A stretch of DNA of 64,000 nt from an uncultured Bacteroidota bacterium. Its GTDB lineage: Bacteria; Bacteroidota; Bacteroidia; Flavobacteriales_D; Sanyastnellaceae. The notes beneath the pieces are model-generated. The model had not been told where the DNA came from. It saw nothing but the letters and a program-made list of their open reading frames with translations, and searched no databases. Numbering within the stretch: the first letter of the stretch is position 1; each line of letters opens with the position of its first letter. The stretch is from contig CAIZGX010000064.1 in NCBI GenBank assembly GCA_903932685.1, forward strand, positions 62,001 through 126,000, read 5' to 3'. Shown here piece by piece: positions 17,581 through 28,659 of this stretch. Position numbers and translations under genes: made by a program.

Positions 17581-19386
17581 CTACTGCGCCTTGCCGAAAT
17601 AATTCTTTATTTTTTCAGCTATTTTTTCCCCTACGACTTGTTCAATTTCTTTTTGAGTTGCCGCTTTTATTCGTGCAACCGAAGAAAAATGTTGAAGTAA
17701 TTTCTCAATGGTCTTCGCTCCAACACCTGCAATGTTCTCCAATTCAGAATGAATGGCGCCCTTGCTGCGACGTTGTCTGTGTTTGCTCAATCCGTATCTG
17801 TGCGCTTCATTTCGCAAGTGCTGAATGATCTTCAAACTCTCGCTGCGCTTGTCGAGGTAAATGGGAATACTGTCTCCAGGAAAGAAAATTTCTTCCAACC
17901 GCTTGGCAATTCCAATTACAGCAATCTTTCCACGAAGACCTAACAAATCCAATGATTCCATGGCGGAAGAGAGCTGTCCCTTTCCACCATCAATAATCAA
18001 AAGCTGCGGCAAAGGCTGCTCCTCTTGAAGCAAACGCGCATACCTTCTGTAAATGGCTTCACGCATAGAGGCGAAGTCATCTGGTCCAACAACAGATTGT
18101 ATGTTGAAGATGCGGTAATCTGCCTTACTTGGCTTAGCGTTCTTGAACACCACACATGCACTCACCGGATTGGTTCCTTGAATGTTCGAGTTGTCGAAAC
18201 ACTCAATGTGAACTGGCAATTCAGGAAGGCGCAAATCTTTTTTCATCGTTTCCAAAATGCGTTGCGTGTTGCGCTCGGGGTCAAGGAAAGCGGCACGCTT
18301 GCGTGCTTCCAACAGAAAATGATTCGCGTTTTTTAAGGAAAGTTCAATCAACTTTTTCTTATCGCCTCGCTGCGGAACATGGAGCTCCAATCCAGGAATT
18401 TTTTCGTGTATATCGAAGGGAATAAGCGCAGACTTCGCTTGACTCTTCATGCGCTCGCGAAAGGAACGAATAACGAAAGCCAACACCTCTTCATCAGTCT
18501 CATCAAGCTGTCGAACCACCTCTGCAGTATATACATGTACAATACTTCCGCGCATGATGTGCATGTAATTCGCGTAGATACTTTGCGCATCTGAGGCAAT
18601 GGAAAAGACTTCCACATTGTCAATGTCTGTATTAACAATGGTAGATTTCGCCTGGAAATTTTCCAAGGTTTGAATACGCTCTTTCAACTGCTGAGCTTGT
18701 TCAAATTTTTGATCTGAGGCAAGCAGAAGCATGTCTTTTTTCAAGGTCTTCACAGCCTCTAAATATTCTCCTTTAATAATTCGCTTGATGTGCTGAACGC
18801 CTTGTTGATAGTCTTCTTCACGTTGCTTACCCACACAAGGACCCAAGCAATTTCCCAAATGATATTCCAAACACACCTTGAACTTTTTCGCTTGAATATT
18901 TGCCTTTGAAAGGTTCAACGTGCAGGTTCGAAGGGGGTACAATTCCTTAATTAAATCAAGAATGGAATACAACGATTTTCCTGAAGTGTATGGACCGAAA
19001 TAGGTCGAACCGTCGTTTAAAATTTGACGCGTACTGAACACACGCGGAAAAGGCTCGTTCTTAATCACAATACTCGAGTAAGACTTATCGTCTTTCAACA
19101 AGATGTTGTACCGCGGCTTGAACTTTTTAATGAGCGAGTCTTCCAACAACAACGCGTCCGATTCGGTTTCAACAACCGAATACTTGATGTCGCGAATTTT
19201 CTTGACCATTAACTTGGTCTTGATGCTCTCGTATTTATTCTTGTTGAAATAGCTCGTCACGCGGTTCTTCAACACCTTCGCTTTGCCCACATACAAGATG
19301 GAACCGTTCTCGTCGAAGAACTGGTACACACCTGCCTTTTCAGGCAGGGCTTTTAAAATGCTTTTGATGTGATCGGAAACTTCCAC
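17581..19386 (-). CDS. uvrC: excinuclease ABC subunit C (GTG start proposed at 19386)
   Basis: LPEKAGVYQFFDENGSILYVGKAKVLKNRV; UVR motif; ECFDNSNIQGTNPVSACVVF; LLIIDGGKGQLSSA; HhH at C-terminus. Confidence 0.95.
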   Translation of the reverse strand: MEVSDHIKSILKALPEKAGVYQFFDENGSILYVGKAKVLKNRVTSYFNKNKYESIKTKLMVKKIRDIKYSVVETESDALLLEDSLIKKFKPRYNILLKDDKSYSSIVIKNEPFPRVFSTRQILNDGSTYFGPYTSGKSLYSILDLIKELYPLRTCTLNLSKANIQAKKFKVCLEYHLGNCLGPCVGKQREEDYQQGVQHIKRIIKGEYLEAVKTLKKDMLLLASDQKFEQAQQLKERIQTLENFQAKSTIVNTDIDNVEVFSIASDAQSIYANYMHIMRGSIVHVYTAEVVRQLDETDEEVLAFVIRSFRERMKSQAKSALIPFDIHEKIPGLELHVPQRGDKKKLIELSLKNANHFLLEARKRAAFLDPERNTQRILETMKKDLRLPELPVHIECFDNSNIQGTNPVSACVVFKNAKPSKADYRIFNIQSVVGPDDFASMREAIYRRYARLLQEEQPLPQLLIIDGGKGQLSSAMESLDLLGLRGKIAVIGIAKRLEEIFFPGDSIPIYLDKRSESLKIIQHLRNEAHRYGLSKHRQRRSKGAIHSELENIAGVGAKTIEKLLQHFSSVARIKAATQKEIEQVVGEKIAEKIKNYFGKAQ

Positions 19387-19415
19387 AACACAAATATCGG
19401 TATATCTTCGCCACA

Positions 19416-20423
19416 ATGAATTTTGTAACAGGGGCAACAGGTTTAATTGGAAGTCATCTTGTTCTTCGATTGGCAGAAGAAGGCATGCCTGTTACCGCAT
19501 TATTTCGAAATGAAAATGGAAAAGCGGAAGTCCTAAATTTGTTTCGTTTCTATGGAAAAGAAAACTTGTTTCAGCAGCTGCTGTGGGTGAAAGGAGATGT
19601 GGAAGATGCCGATGATATGTTCGATTTAACCGAAGGAATGCGCTCTGTCTTTCATTGCGCAGCAATCGTTTCTTACCATAAAAAAGAAGCGTCGCGCATG
19701 ATGGAAGTGAACATTAATGGAACAAAAAACGTGGTGAATGCGTGTATTGAAAATGAAGTGAAACACTTGATTCATGTCAGTTCAATTTCTGCTTTAGGCG
19801 ATTCAAAAGGAGAAGTTATTGATGAAGAAGCGCCGCGCGATTTCAACGATTATCATTCAAATTATTCGAAGGGAAAATATCTTTCTGAACAAGAGGTTTG
19901 GCGTGGAATTCAAGAAGGTCTGAATGCGACCATTTTGAATCCGGGAGTCATCTTCGGTCCGAACAATTGCACTCGCAGTTCGGGAACCATGATTGCTCGT
20001 ATTGAAAAAGGCCTTCCAGCCTTGCCCGCTGGAGGAAGCGGAATTGTTTCAGTCTTAGACGTTGTGGAAGTGATGATTCGCGCAGCGAAACAAGAGCCGA
20101 CCAATGAGCGCTACATTCTGTGCGCAGAGAACATTCGCATGTCGGAACTCTTCACAAAAATTGCCGACGCCCTTCAAGTAAAAATTGGAAAAACCATTGC
20201 GAAGAGGTGGCAGATTGTTTTAGTGTTTTATATGGAAGCGTTGGTGGAGTTGTTTACTGGAAAACGTGCAACAATTACGCGTGAAATTATTCGCAATTAC
20301 GACGAAGTGAAACGATTCGATGGAAGCAAAGCCACGCGTGTGTTCGGATTTGAATATCGCGATACTTTTTCAAGTATTGAAGATACAATAAGGTACTATA
20401 AGGTTCTATCGAAAGGTGCTTAG
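19416..20423 (+). CDS. NAD-dependent epimerase/dehydratase family protein
   Basis: MNFVTGATGLIGSHLVLRLAEEG Rossmann motif; YSKGKYLSE. Confidence 0.9.
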   Translation: MNFVTGATGLIGSHLVLRLAEEGMPVTALFRNENGKAEVLNLFRFYGKENLFQQLLWVKGDVEDADDMFDLTEGMRSVFHCAAIVSYHKKEASRMMEVNINGTKNVVNACIENEVKHLIHVSSISALGDSKGEVIDEEAPRDFNDYHSNYSKGKYLSEQEVWRGIQEGLNATILNPGVIFGPNNCTRSSGTMIARIEKGLPALPAGGSGIVSVLDVVEVMIRAAKQEPTNERYILCAENIRMSELFTKIADALQVKIGKTIAKRWQIVLVFYMEALVELFTGKRATITREIIRNYDEVKRFDGSKATRVFGFEYRDTFSSIEDTIRYYKVLSKGA

Positions 20424-20440
20424 CAAGCTGACTAGTAAAG

Positions 20441-20473
20441 AAAAAGCCCCTTCAACAACGTTGAAAGGGCTTC
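20441..20473 (-). terminator. intrinsic terminator (minus-strand polarity)
   Basis: Minus strand AAGCCCTTTCAAC-GTT-GTTGAAGGGGCTT followed by TTTCTTT. Confidence 0.7.
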
Positions 20474-20507
20474 TTAAACCAAACCAAACCTCATTACCTA
20501 AATCGTA

Positions 20508-20561
20508 TTATCTGTCGGCGTAAATCCAAACGCCAAGCTCGATGTTCATGTGCTTTTCCAT
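20508..20561 (-). CDS. possible 17-aa peptide MEKHMNIELGVWIYADR
   Basis: ATG-TAA mini-ORF directly upstream of the minus-strand terminator; no other gene on that strand. Confidence 0.35.
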   Translation of the reverse strand: MEKHMNIELGVWIYADR

Positions 20562-20625
20562 AGTCTTTGTTTTTTCTTTTAACAAAAATGTAAAAGACAT
20601 TCCTTCCAAATTTTTCGGATAAAGC

Positions 20626-20657
20626 AAAGGCCCCGATAAACTGATTATCGGGGCCTT
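20626..20657. terminator. strong bidirectional hairpin
   Basis: AAAGGCCCCGATAA-actga-TTATCGGGGCCTTT (allowing loop). Confidence 0.65.
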
Positions 20658-20802
20658 TCAATTCAGAAGTGGTTTTTATTATTCCACAATAAGCCGATTA
20701 GTTGCATTTCTCTGGCGCCCTTTCGAAAGTGTTAAACACTCAACGTTTAAAAAAAACTCGGTTGTAGGAAACTTAAATCATTCGTTAACGTACTTTTCCA
20801 AA

Positions 20803-21642
20803 GTGAAACAAATTACAATACTCCTTTTCCTTGGACTTGCCAACTTAGTTGTTGGACAAGATTTTCGCGCAGCAGCCATTCAGCAATATGCCGAAGGGAA
20901 TTATGATGTCGCCCTGCACAGCATTAATCAATTGGAAAAACTCGAGTCTTGCGATTACTTCATTAAAGCAAATGCACTTCAAAAACTTGGGCAATTTCAA
21001 CAAGCGAGTTTGAACTACAACGAAGCAAAATCAAACGGATGCAAGGACGAATCTCTCTTGCTAAATAACGGAATTTGTGAATACTCGCTTGGTAATTTAA
21101 GCGAGTCAGTTCAATTGTTGAAACTATACGCCCGCGAGCACAAGGCGAATTTTCAAGGACACTATTGGCTAGCTTCGGCGTATTATCTTCAACATAAATA
21201 TTCGAAAAGTCGTCAAGCACTCGAAACCGTTTTTTCGTTGAATGAAAACTATGCTCCTGCGTATTTTCTTGATGCTGCGATTCACCAAAGCAGAAAACAA
21301 TACGGCGCGGCTGCGGAAACTTTTCTCGAGGCATACGCGATAGATAGCACCTTAGAAGAGGCGCACCTGCAAGCGGGGATATCACTTCTCGACTTTCAGA
21401 AGTATGAAGAGGCTTTGACTATCTTCAAGCAAATGGCGAAGCCATCTAGTAAATCCTACATTCAAGCCTTGTATTATGTGGGTGAAACTTCCTACTTGCT
21501 GAAGGAAAACGAAGAGGCCTGTAAATACTGGAAAGCCGCAGCTGAGGCAGGAGATTACGATTCGAAGGAAATTGTTCGTACGTGGTGCGAAAACAAAAAG
21601 ACCCCTATTTTCAAAATACGATCTTCACGATTGAAGTTCTAG
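20803..21642 (+). CDS. secreted TPR-repeat protein (non-ATG start)
   Basis: Signal peptide then TPR repeats. Confidence 0.8.
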   Translation: MKQITILLFLGLANLVVGQDFRAAAIQQYAEGNYDVALHSINQLEKLESCDYFIKANALQKLGQFQQASLNYNEAKSNGCKDESLLLNNGICEYSLGNLSESVQLLKLYAREHKANFQGHYWLASAYYLQHKYSKSRQALETVFSLNENYAPAYFLDAAIHQSRKQYGAAAETFLEAYAIDSTLEEAHLQAGISLLDFQKYEEALTIFKQMAKPSSKSYIQALYYVGETSYLLKENEEACKYWKAAAEAGDYDSKEIVRTWCENKKTPIFKIRSSRLKF

Positions 21643-23207
21643 TTAAGAACCACCTTCACGCTCCAATTGGCGCGCACTTCAATGGGTTTGGCAAAGACGC
21701 TCACTGGTTCGCATCTTATTTTTTTCTGAAGATCGGCAATGTCCCATTGATTATTTCGGTTCACGTCGTGAACCAATCGAACAGTGTACTTACCGGGCTG
21801 AATACCACTAAATACGAGTGTTTCAGAATAGTCGACTTTTCGAACCACTGTTCCTTTTTCATTGCGCAATTCAACAAATTTTTTGAAACTCTTGTCTTCA
21901 ATCAATGGAATAGATAGCTCCAGGTTTCCTAATTTTTCAGGAGAAGCAAATTCGAAATTGCTTTGAAGCGTATCATTGGTGGTGCCGTAGGCAGTTTCCC
22001 AAGCACCCGGCAAAATGCGCATACTTCCCTTTCCAATAAGCTCGCTTGCATTTGCATCTACTTGAATTGCGAAATGAAGCGGTGAATTTGTCTCTGCAAT
22101 GGTACCCGTAGCTTTAATACCTTGAATTGTAACGTCGCATGTGTTTCGCTTCAACACCGCATAAGCGGGAGCTCTTACTAAAATTAATGACTTCGGATCT
22201 TGCTGAATGGCTCCTGAAAATTTGAACTTCTTCAACTTTGCTGACTTTGCTACAAAAACACTTAAGGTATCTGCTGGCTGTTGATTGAAAGAATAAGTTA
22301 CTCCTTCGAAATTGTTGTTCGCAGCTAGACCTTCTCTTCCGCCTAATGCAAAAAACAGGGTGTCGCTGTTGTTCAATGAGCCGTATCTGAAAGGTACACT
22401 CGCTGTTATTGGAGCTAATTTAATTTTTTCAATCATTCCATAGGCGCCAACAATGAAGCCACTCCCAACAGAATCTGTCTTGAACATTTCTTCCGTAATC
22501 TCTTCTACTTTCTTCGGAGAAAAACGTAGGTTCAACGGATAATTATTTTGGGTGGAAAAAGGATTTTCGATGAAATCTCCGATTTCATTTTCATCCCAAA
22601 TTCGGTTTTCATTCAAATCTGAAAAGGCCGCTATGTGGAAATTCGCTTTGGGTAAATAGTTAAAGATAAACTCACCGTTCCCGCTTACCTTTTTTGCGTA
22701 GGCCACCGACCCCATCAAACTATCGGAATACAGAATTACTGTAGCCTTTTCAGGCAATCCACCTTTCTGAGCATCATATACCGCTCCGCTAATTGACGCG
22801 GAATCGAGGGTACTTCCAGTCGAAAAAACAAAATTCAAAGAAGTTTTATTTCCTTCTGTAATATCTGAAACGGCGTTGCCGAATTCTATTGTGTAAGTCG
22901 TGTTCGATTTCAACGTGTCGTTCCACGAAAGCATGGCCATGCGCTTGTTACAGATGAGCGTTGGCGGCTGTTTCAGAGCGGGAGAAATGATAACCTCGTT
23001 CGCAGCACCTGCTTGAACAAACTCATCAAAGTTTAAAACGAGTGTATTTGTAGCGACATTCGTCGCGAAGGAATCTATGCTTTGTGTAAGCAGATTCGGC
23101 GGAGTGACATCCTTCGCTCCTCCGTTCAATCCGCGCACTTGCGCACATCCCACAGCAACGAGAGCGCTTCCGATAACGACATTATTTCGAAAGTTAAAAA
23201 ACTTCAT
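21639..23207 (-). CDS. lipoprotein-like protein with N-terminal Ig-like (SbsA/Big_5) domain
   Basis: GAKDVTPPNLLTQSIDSFATNVATNTLVLNFDEFVQ, SDLNENRIWDENEIGDF, HDVNRNNQWDIADL. Confidence 0.75.
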   Translation of the reverse strand: MKFFNFRNNVVIGSALVAVGCAQVRGLNGGAKDVTPPNLLTQSIDSFATNVATNTLVLNFDEFVQAGAANEVIISPALKQPPTLICNKRMAMLSWNDTLKSNTTYTIEFGNAVSDITEGNKTSLNFVFSTGSTLDSASISGAVYDAQKGGLPEKATVILYSDSLMGSVAYAKKVSGNGEFIFNYLPKANFHIAAFSDLNENRIWDENEIGDFIENPFSTQNNYPLNLRFSPKKVEEITEEMFKTDSVGSGFIVGAYGMIEKIKLAPITASVPFRYGSLNNSDTLFFALGGREGLAANNNFEGVTYSFNQQPADTLSVFVAKSAKLKKFKFSGAIQQDPKSLILVRAPAYAVLKRNTCDVTIQGIKATGTIAETNSPLHFAIQVDANASELIGKGSMRILPGAWETAYGTTNDTLQSNFEFASPEKLGNLELSIPLIEDKSFKKFVELRNEKGTVVRKVDYSETLVFSGIQPGKYTVRLVHDVNRNNQWDIADLQKKIRCEPVSVFAKPIEVRANWSVKVVLN

Positions 23208-23679
23208 TCGCTAAAATATTCGCTATTTCTTCCAATCCGGTTAGATCATCTTCGTCGAAAAAATCGAGGTGTTCGCTGTCAACATCTAGCACACCAATGA
23301 CTTCATTTCCTTTTATGATGGGAACTACAATTTCGCTTTTCGAAGCGCTGCTGCAGGCAATGTGTCCGGGAAAATCATCTACGTTCGGAACAATAATCGA
23401 AGCGCCGTTCGCCCACGATGTACCGCAAACACCCTTGCCGTGCTCAATCTGCGTGCAGGCCACAGGACCTTGAAAAACGAAGAGGTTCAGGGAGTCGTTG
23501 TTCACGATATAAATCCCTACCCAAAGGAAATCGAAATTTTCTTTGAGCAAAGCCATCACATTTCCTGCTTTCGCAATAAAATTAGGCTCGCCATTACACA
23601 AGGCAAAAGCCTGAGCACAAGCGGCTTTGTAGCGTTTTTCCTTCGAAAGCTCTTTCGAGATAGTTGGTAATTCAGACAT
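23194..23679 (-). CDS. GAF-domain protein (free methionine-(R)-sulfoxide reductase-like)
   Basis: FDFLWVGIYIV, QGPVACTQIEHGKGVCGTSW, GHIACSSASKSEIVVPI, VLDVDSEHLDFFDEDD. Confidence 0.88.
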   Translation of the reverse strand: MSELPTISKELSKEKRYKAACAQAFALCNGEPNFIAKAGNVMALLKENFDFLWVGIYIVNNDSLNLFVFQGPVACTQIEHGKGVCGTSWANGASIIVPNVDDFPGHIACSSASKSEIVVPIIKGNEVIGVLDVDSEHLDFFDEDDLTGLEEIANILANEVF

Positions 23680-23740
23680 AGAAGTTCAAAAGTACAACAC
23701 CTTGATAAAAATCTTGTGATTTGTGTAGAAAGGCGTAACC

Positions 23741-23748
23741 TATATTTG
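23741..23748 (+). promoter_or_regulatory. -7 element TATATTTG for gcvP
   Basis: TATATTTG 20 nt upstream of gcvP ATG. Confidence 0.5.
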
Positions 23749-23768
23749 CTCACCTAAAGACAAAATGT

Positions 23769-26600
23769 ATGTCATCAACTAATTTTAGAGATCGCCACAA
23801 TGGCCCTCGCCAAGAAGAAGTATCACACATGTTACAAACCATTGGTGTGAACTCTATTGACCAACTGATTAACGAGACTGTTCCTGCGCACATTCGCTTG
23901 AAGGCCCCGTTAAATATAACGAACGCGCTAAGCGAAGACGAGTATCTAAGTCACGTTTGGGAGCTAGGAAAAATGAATGTAGTTGCGAAAAACTACATCG
24001 GATTGGGATATCACCCAACCCTTACTCCAACAGTAATTTTAAGAAACATATTTGAAAATCCGGGATGGTACACCGCCTATACTCCTTATCAGGCAGAGAT
24101 TGCGCAAGGACGTTTAGAAGCGTTGTTGAACTTCCAGACCATGGTTACCGACCTTACTTCATTGCCTATTGCAAACGCTAGTTTGTTAGATGAAGGAACT
24201 GCTGGTGCGGAAGCCATGATTTTGTTCTTCCACAGTCGTTCAAGAGCGAAAGAGCAAGCCGGCGCAAACAAGTATTTCGTAGATGCGAAGACTTATCCTC
24301 AAACCATTGACGTATTGAAAGGACGCGCTTTCCACCTCGGCATTGAGTTGGTGATTGGCGATTACAAGACACACGTATTTACTCCAGAATTCTTCGGTGC
24401 TTGCGTTCAATTCCCGAATGCTGAAGGAAGTGTAGAAGACTATTCTTTGTTCTGTGAAGGTGCGCATGCAAACGACGTTTACGTTTCTGTAGCATCTGAT
24501 TTAATGGCGTTGGCTACCTTAACACCTCCGGGTGAGTGGGGAGCTGATTTGTGTTTCGGAAACTCGCAACGCTTCGGTGTTCCAATGGGATTCGGCGGAC
24601 CACACGCTGCCTTCTTCGCAACGAAAGAAGACTTCAAACGTAACATGCCAGGACGTATCATTGGTGTATCGAAAGATCGTCACGGAAACACTGCCTATCG
24701 TATGGCACTTCAAACGCGTGAGCAACACATTCGTAGAGAAAAAGCAACTTCAAACATTTGTACTGCACAAGCCTTGTTAGCTGTAATGGCTTCTATGTAT
24801 GGTGTATACCACGGTCCAAAAGGCGTGAAGAGCATTGCAACGCGCATTCACACGTACACGCATTCATTGCGTAACGCCTTGGTAACTGCTGGAGTGAACG
24901 TGGTGAACACTTCATTCTATGACACGTTAACGATTGCTTCAACAGACGCCGGAATTCAAGAGCGTGCAGGTTCACACAACGTGAACATGTACTTTCATGC
25001 AGGCGGAGTGAGTCTTTCATTGAATGAAGGAACGAAGCCTACAGATTTGAATGAATTGTATTTTGTTTTAACTGGAAAAGAAGGATCGGTTAGTTTAACT
25101 ACCGAATGTTCATTCGGCTCAATGGCCAGAACGTCTTCATTCATGACTCATCCACATTTCAACTCTCATCACAGTGAAACTGAGATGTTGCGTTACATGA
25201 AGAAGTTAGAGAACAAAGATTTGTCATTGGCACACGCAATGATTCCATTGGGATCATGTACCATGAAATTGAATGCTACGAGCGAGATGATTCCATTGTC
25301 TTGGCCGGAGTTCAATAGCATTCATCCTTTCGCGCCAGCGAATCAAACCGCAGGTTACCAAAAAATGTTGGTTGAACTTGAGAAAGATTTGTGCGAGTGT
25401 ACTGGTTTCGCTGGAGTGTCTCTTCAACCAAACTCAGGTGCACAAGGTGAGTTAGCAGGATTGCTTGTTATTATGGCTTACCACAGAAGTCGCGGTGATC
25501 ATCACCGTAACATTTGTATCATTCCATCATCTGCCCACGGAACAAACCCGGCATCTGCTGTAATGGCTGGTTTAACAGTTGTAGTAACGAAGTGTGACGA
25601 AAACGGAAACGTTGACGTTGCTGACCTTCGCGAAAAAGCAGAATTACACAAAGACAATCTTGCTGCATTAATGGTGACTTATCCTTCTACACACGGTGTA
25701 TTCGAAGAAGCCATTAATGAAATTACAGATATTATTCACGCCAATGGCGGACAAGTTTATATGGACGGCGCGAACATGAACGCTCAGGTTGGTCTTACCA
25801 ATCCGGGTAACATTGGCGCAGACGTTTGTCACTTGAACTTACACAAGACCTTCGCTATTCCTCACGGTGGTGGTGGTCCTGGCATGGGTCCTATTGGTGT
25901 TGCTGCGCATTTAACACCTTTCCTTCCATCGAATGCATTGGTGAAAACAGGCGGAGACCATGCCATTAACGGTGTTAGTTCTGCTCCATTCGGAAGCGCA
26001 TTGATCTTATTGATTTCATACGGTTACATTAAGATGTTAGGATTCGATGGATTGGCAGACGCAACGAAAGTTGCAATCTTCAACGCGAACTACATGAAGG
26101 CACGTTTGAAATATCATTACGATGTTCTTTATACTGGAACGAATGGACACGTTGCGCATGAAATGATTTTGGATTGTCGTTCATTTAAATCTTTCGGGGT
26201 TGAAGTGGAAGACATTGCGAAGCGTTTAATGGACTACGGTTTCCACGCACCAACCGTATCTTTCCCTGTGGCAGGAACATTAATGGTTGAACCAACCGAA
26301 AGTGAACCATTGGTTGAAATGGATCGTTTCTGCGATGCAATGATTCAAATTAAAAAAGAGATTTTAGATGTTGAAAGCGGTGCAGCCGACAAACATGACA
26401 ACATGTTGAAGATGGCTCCACACACAGCGCAAGAATTAACTGCAGACGAATGGAACCATTCTTATTCTCGCAGTGCTGCTGCTTATCCAATGCCTGGTCT
26501 TCGTGAGAATAAATTCTGGACTAGTGTGGGTCGTGTAGACAACGCATACGGAGATAGAAACTTGGTTTGTACCTGTCCGCCAATGGAAGCGTTCATGTAA
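23769..26600 (+). CDS. gcvP: glycine dehydrogenase (decarboxylating), single-chain P protein
   Basis: [82 protein letters not shown]. Confidence 0.97.
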   Translation: MSSTNFRDRHNGPRQEEVSHMLQTIGVNSIDQLINETVPAHIRLKAPLNITNALSEDEYLSHVWELGKMNVVAKNYIGLGYHPTLTPTVILRNIFENPGWYTAYTPYQAEIAQGRLEALLNFQTMVTDLTSLPIANASLLDEGTAGAEAMILFFHSRSRAKEQAGANKYFVDAKTYPQTIDVLKGRAFHLGIELVIGDYKTHVFTPEFFGACVQFPNAEGSVEDYSLFCEGAHANDVYVSVASDLMALATLTPPGEWGADLCFGNSQRFGVPMGFGGPHAAFFATKEDFKRNMPGRIIGVSKDRHGNTAYRMALQTREQHIRREKATSNICTAQALLAVMASMYGVYHGPKGVKSIATRIHTYTHSLRNALVTAGVNVVNTSFYDTLTIASTDAGIQERAGSHNVNMYFHAGGVSLSLNEGTKPTDLNELYFVLTGKEGSVSLTTECSFGSMARTSSFMTHPHFNSHHSETEMLRYMKKLENKDLSLAHAMIPLGSCTMKLNATSEMIPLSWPEFNSIHPFAPANQTAGYQKMLVELEKDLCECTGFAGVSLQPNSGAQGELAGLLVIMAYHRSRGDHHRNICIIPSSAHGTNPASAVMAGLTVVVTKCDENGNVDVADLREKAELHKDNLAALMVTYPSTHGVFEEAINEITDIIHANGGQVYMDGANMNAQVGLTNPGNIGADVCHLNLHKTFAIPHGGGGPGMGPIGVAAHLTPFLPSNALVKTGGDHAINGVSSAPFGSALILLISYGYIKMLGFDGLADATKVAIFNANYMKARLKYHYDVLYTGTNGHVAHEMILDCRSFKSFGVEVEDIAKRLMDYGFHAPTVSFPVAGTLMVEPTESEPLVEMDRFCDAMIQIKKEILDVESGAADKHDNMLKMAPHTAQELTADEWNHSYSRSAAAYPMPGLRENKFWTSVGRVDNAYGDRNLVCTCPPMEAFM

Positions 26601-26619
26601 GACAATCCTTACACTTTTC

Positions 26620-26648
26620 AAAAAGCCTCACCTCGGTGGGGCTTTTTT
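26620..26648 (+). terminator. intrinsic terminator after gcvP
   Basis: AAAAAGCCTCACC-tc-GGTGGGGCTTTTTT. Confidence 0.85.
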
Positions 26649-26675
26649 ATATCTTAGCCCGATAAATATTTTAAT

Positions 26676-27350
26676 ATGAAAAAATCACTTTTACTCTTTT
26701 CAGTTGTTCTTTTCACACTTTCAGCTAGTGCGCAATTTGCAATTAAGTATACTCCGCTGGTATTTTTAAGAAACATGAAGTACACCGTTCATGCGGAATA
26801 CATGATCCCAAACTCTCCACGCATTTCGGTTGCTCTAGGATTCAGTCAAAACCTTGTTCCTAAATCATCTGGTTTAGAGAATTACGCAGGAGGAACATAT
26901 TTCCAAAGAAACCTGAATAGCGGTAACGCGGGATTCTCTATTGATCCTGAGGTACGCATGTATACTAGAAAAAATATGGAAGGTTTCTATTTCGGATTGT
27001 ACAGTTCTCAGCGTTTTTCAAGCTCATCACTTGATGAATACACCGATTATTTAATGGATCCGGTAGATTCAACTTACTACTATGCCAATCCAACGGGTGG
27101 CGTTCAGGATTTAAACACACGTGTTTCGATTTATGGAGCACAAATCGGATATCAAAAATTCCAAGGAAAAGATGATCGCTTCATAATTGATGTATACGCA
27201 GGTGGTGGTACTAAAATCACTTCAAGAAAATATTCCGATGGAAATTCTATGCTCGTTGGTGGTTTCACCAATTCTGTGAAGAGCGGTATTGCGCTTCGCT
27301 TGAATTTTTCAATCGGATTTTTATTGTCGAAAGGAGACGAATCTAAATAG
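26676..27350 (+). CDS. outer-membrane-protein-like secreted protein
   Basis: Signal peptide (MKKSLLLFSVVLFTLSASAQ), beta-barrel-like pattern. Confidence 0.6.
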   Translation: MKKSLLLFSVVLFTLSASAQFAIKYTPLVFLRNMKYTVHAEYMIPNSPRISVALGFSQNLVPKSSGLENYAGGTYFQRNLNSGNAGFSIDPEVRMYTRKNMEGFYFGLYSSQRFSSSSLDEYTDYLMDPVDSTYYYANPTGGVQDLNTRVSIYGAQIGYQKFQGKDDRFIIDVYAGGGTKITSRKYSDGNSMLVGGFTNSVKSGIALRLNFSIGFLLSKGDESK

Positions 27351-28563
27351 CTTCAATAAGCAATTCCAGCGGCTTCCATGATAAATCGAAAGTCGTTGCA
27401 ATGTCTTCATTGGTAAGGGTTCCGTGATAGAGGTAGACTCCATTGCGGAACCCTTTCTGATTTCGAATCAGATTCACGATTCCCCCTTCATCACCTAAAT
27501 CTAGAATTACAGGAGCGAAAATATTGGAGAGCGCATACGACGCTGTTCTTGAAACGCGCGCTGCAATGTTCGGAACACAATAATGAATAACACCGTGCTT
27601 GCGGAAGGTCGGATTCTCGTGATTAGTCACTTCCGATGTTTCGAAACATCCACCGCGGTCAATACTCACATCTACAATCACACTTCCTTCTTTCATTCCT
27701 TGAACCATCTCGTCGGAGACCACGACAGGAGTTCTTCCTTTCTTGGCGCGAATAGCGCCTATCACAACATCTGCGTAAGTAAGCGCACGTTTCAATTCCG
27801 AAGGCTGAATGGTGCTAGTCCACAAGTGAACACCCAAATCATTCTGAATGCGCTTCAATTTATAAATACTGTTGTCGAATAACTTCACACTTGCTCCTAA
27901 ACCCAGAGCAGCGCGTGCGGCGTTTTCACCAACGGTTCCAGCGCCTATAATGACTACCTCGGTTGGACGAACACCTGTTATTCCACCGAGCATAAGTCCT
28001 CTTCCGCCGGTGCGGTGACTGAGGTATTCTGCGGCTAGCATAATGGATGTGTTTCCTGCTATTTCGGCCATGGCGCGAACAATGGGGTAAATTCCTTTTT
28101 TATCTTGAATGTAATCCCACGCAATGGCAGTAATCTTTTTTGCTGCAAGCTGAACGAAACACTCTTTCGATTGAACCGGCAAATTCAACGCTGAGATTAG
28201 CGTTTGCTTTCCCGGCATGAGTTCTATTTCTTCCAAACTCGGCGGGGCCACCTTCATGATTGTATTGGCCTGAAAAACTTGTTTGCGGTCGTATACAATA
28301 GTCGCACCGCTCTCGCTGTAATCGTGATCTAAAAAATTACTCTCGTTTCCTGCTCCCGATTCTATAATAACCTCATGCCCTCTGCTTACCAGCAGGGCAA
28401 CGCTTTCAGGAGCCAGAGCAACTCTGCGTTCTTGAAACGACGTTTCCTTTGGAATACCAATGGTTAAGCGTTGCATGTTCTTTCCAACATGCAGCATTTC
28501 TTCTTGCGGAGCAAGCGCCGCTTCGTGCGCAATAGAATGATAATGTTTATTCGGAAGGGCCAT
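27343..28563 (-). CDS. ald: alanine dehydrogenase
   Basis: IGIPKETSFQERRVALAPESVALLVSRGHEVIIESGAG, VVIIGAGTVGENAARAALGLGASV. Confidence 0.93.
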   Translation of the reverse strand: MALPNKHYHSIAHEAALAPQEEMLHVGKNMQRLTIGIPKETSFQERRVALAPESVALLVSRGHEVIIESGAGNESNFLDHDYSESGATIVYDRKQVFQANTIMKVAPPSLEEIELMPGKQTLISALNLPVQSKECFVQLAAKKITAIAWDYIQDKKGIYPIVRAMAEIAGNTSIMLAAEYLSHRTGGRGLMLGGITGVRPTEVVIIGAGTVGENAARAALGLGASVKLFDNSIYKLKRIQNDLGVHLWTSTIQPSELKRALTYADVVIGAIRAKKGRTPVVVSDEMVQGMKEGSVIVDVSIDRGGCFETSEVTNHENPTFRKHGVIHYCVPNIAARVSRTASYALSNIFAPVILDLGDEGGIVNLIRNQKGFRNGVYLYHGTLTNEDIATTFDLSWKPLELLIEAI

Positions 28564-28610
28564 AGGATGAGTATTCTCATCACCGAAGTTACGAAACCTT
28601 GCTTATTATT

Positions 28611-28641
28611 TTTGAAAGGACGGAATTATCTGCTATTTTTG
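28611..28641 (+). promoter_or_regulatory. Bacteroidota-type promoter TTTG-N19-TATTTTTG
   Basis: TTTG 28611-28614, TATTTTTG 28634-28641. Confidence 0.55.
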
Positions 28642-28659
28642 GGGCTCAAATTAAAAACT

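Noticed and set aside
20663-20707. 14-aa ORF MQLIGLLWNNKNHF as a confident gene
   Set aside because: Very short and easily random; kept only as part of the mini-transcript finding.
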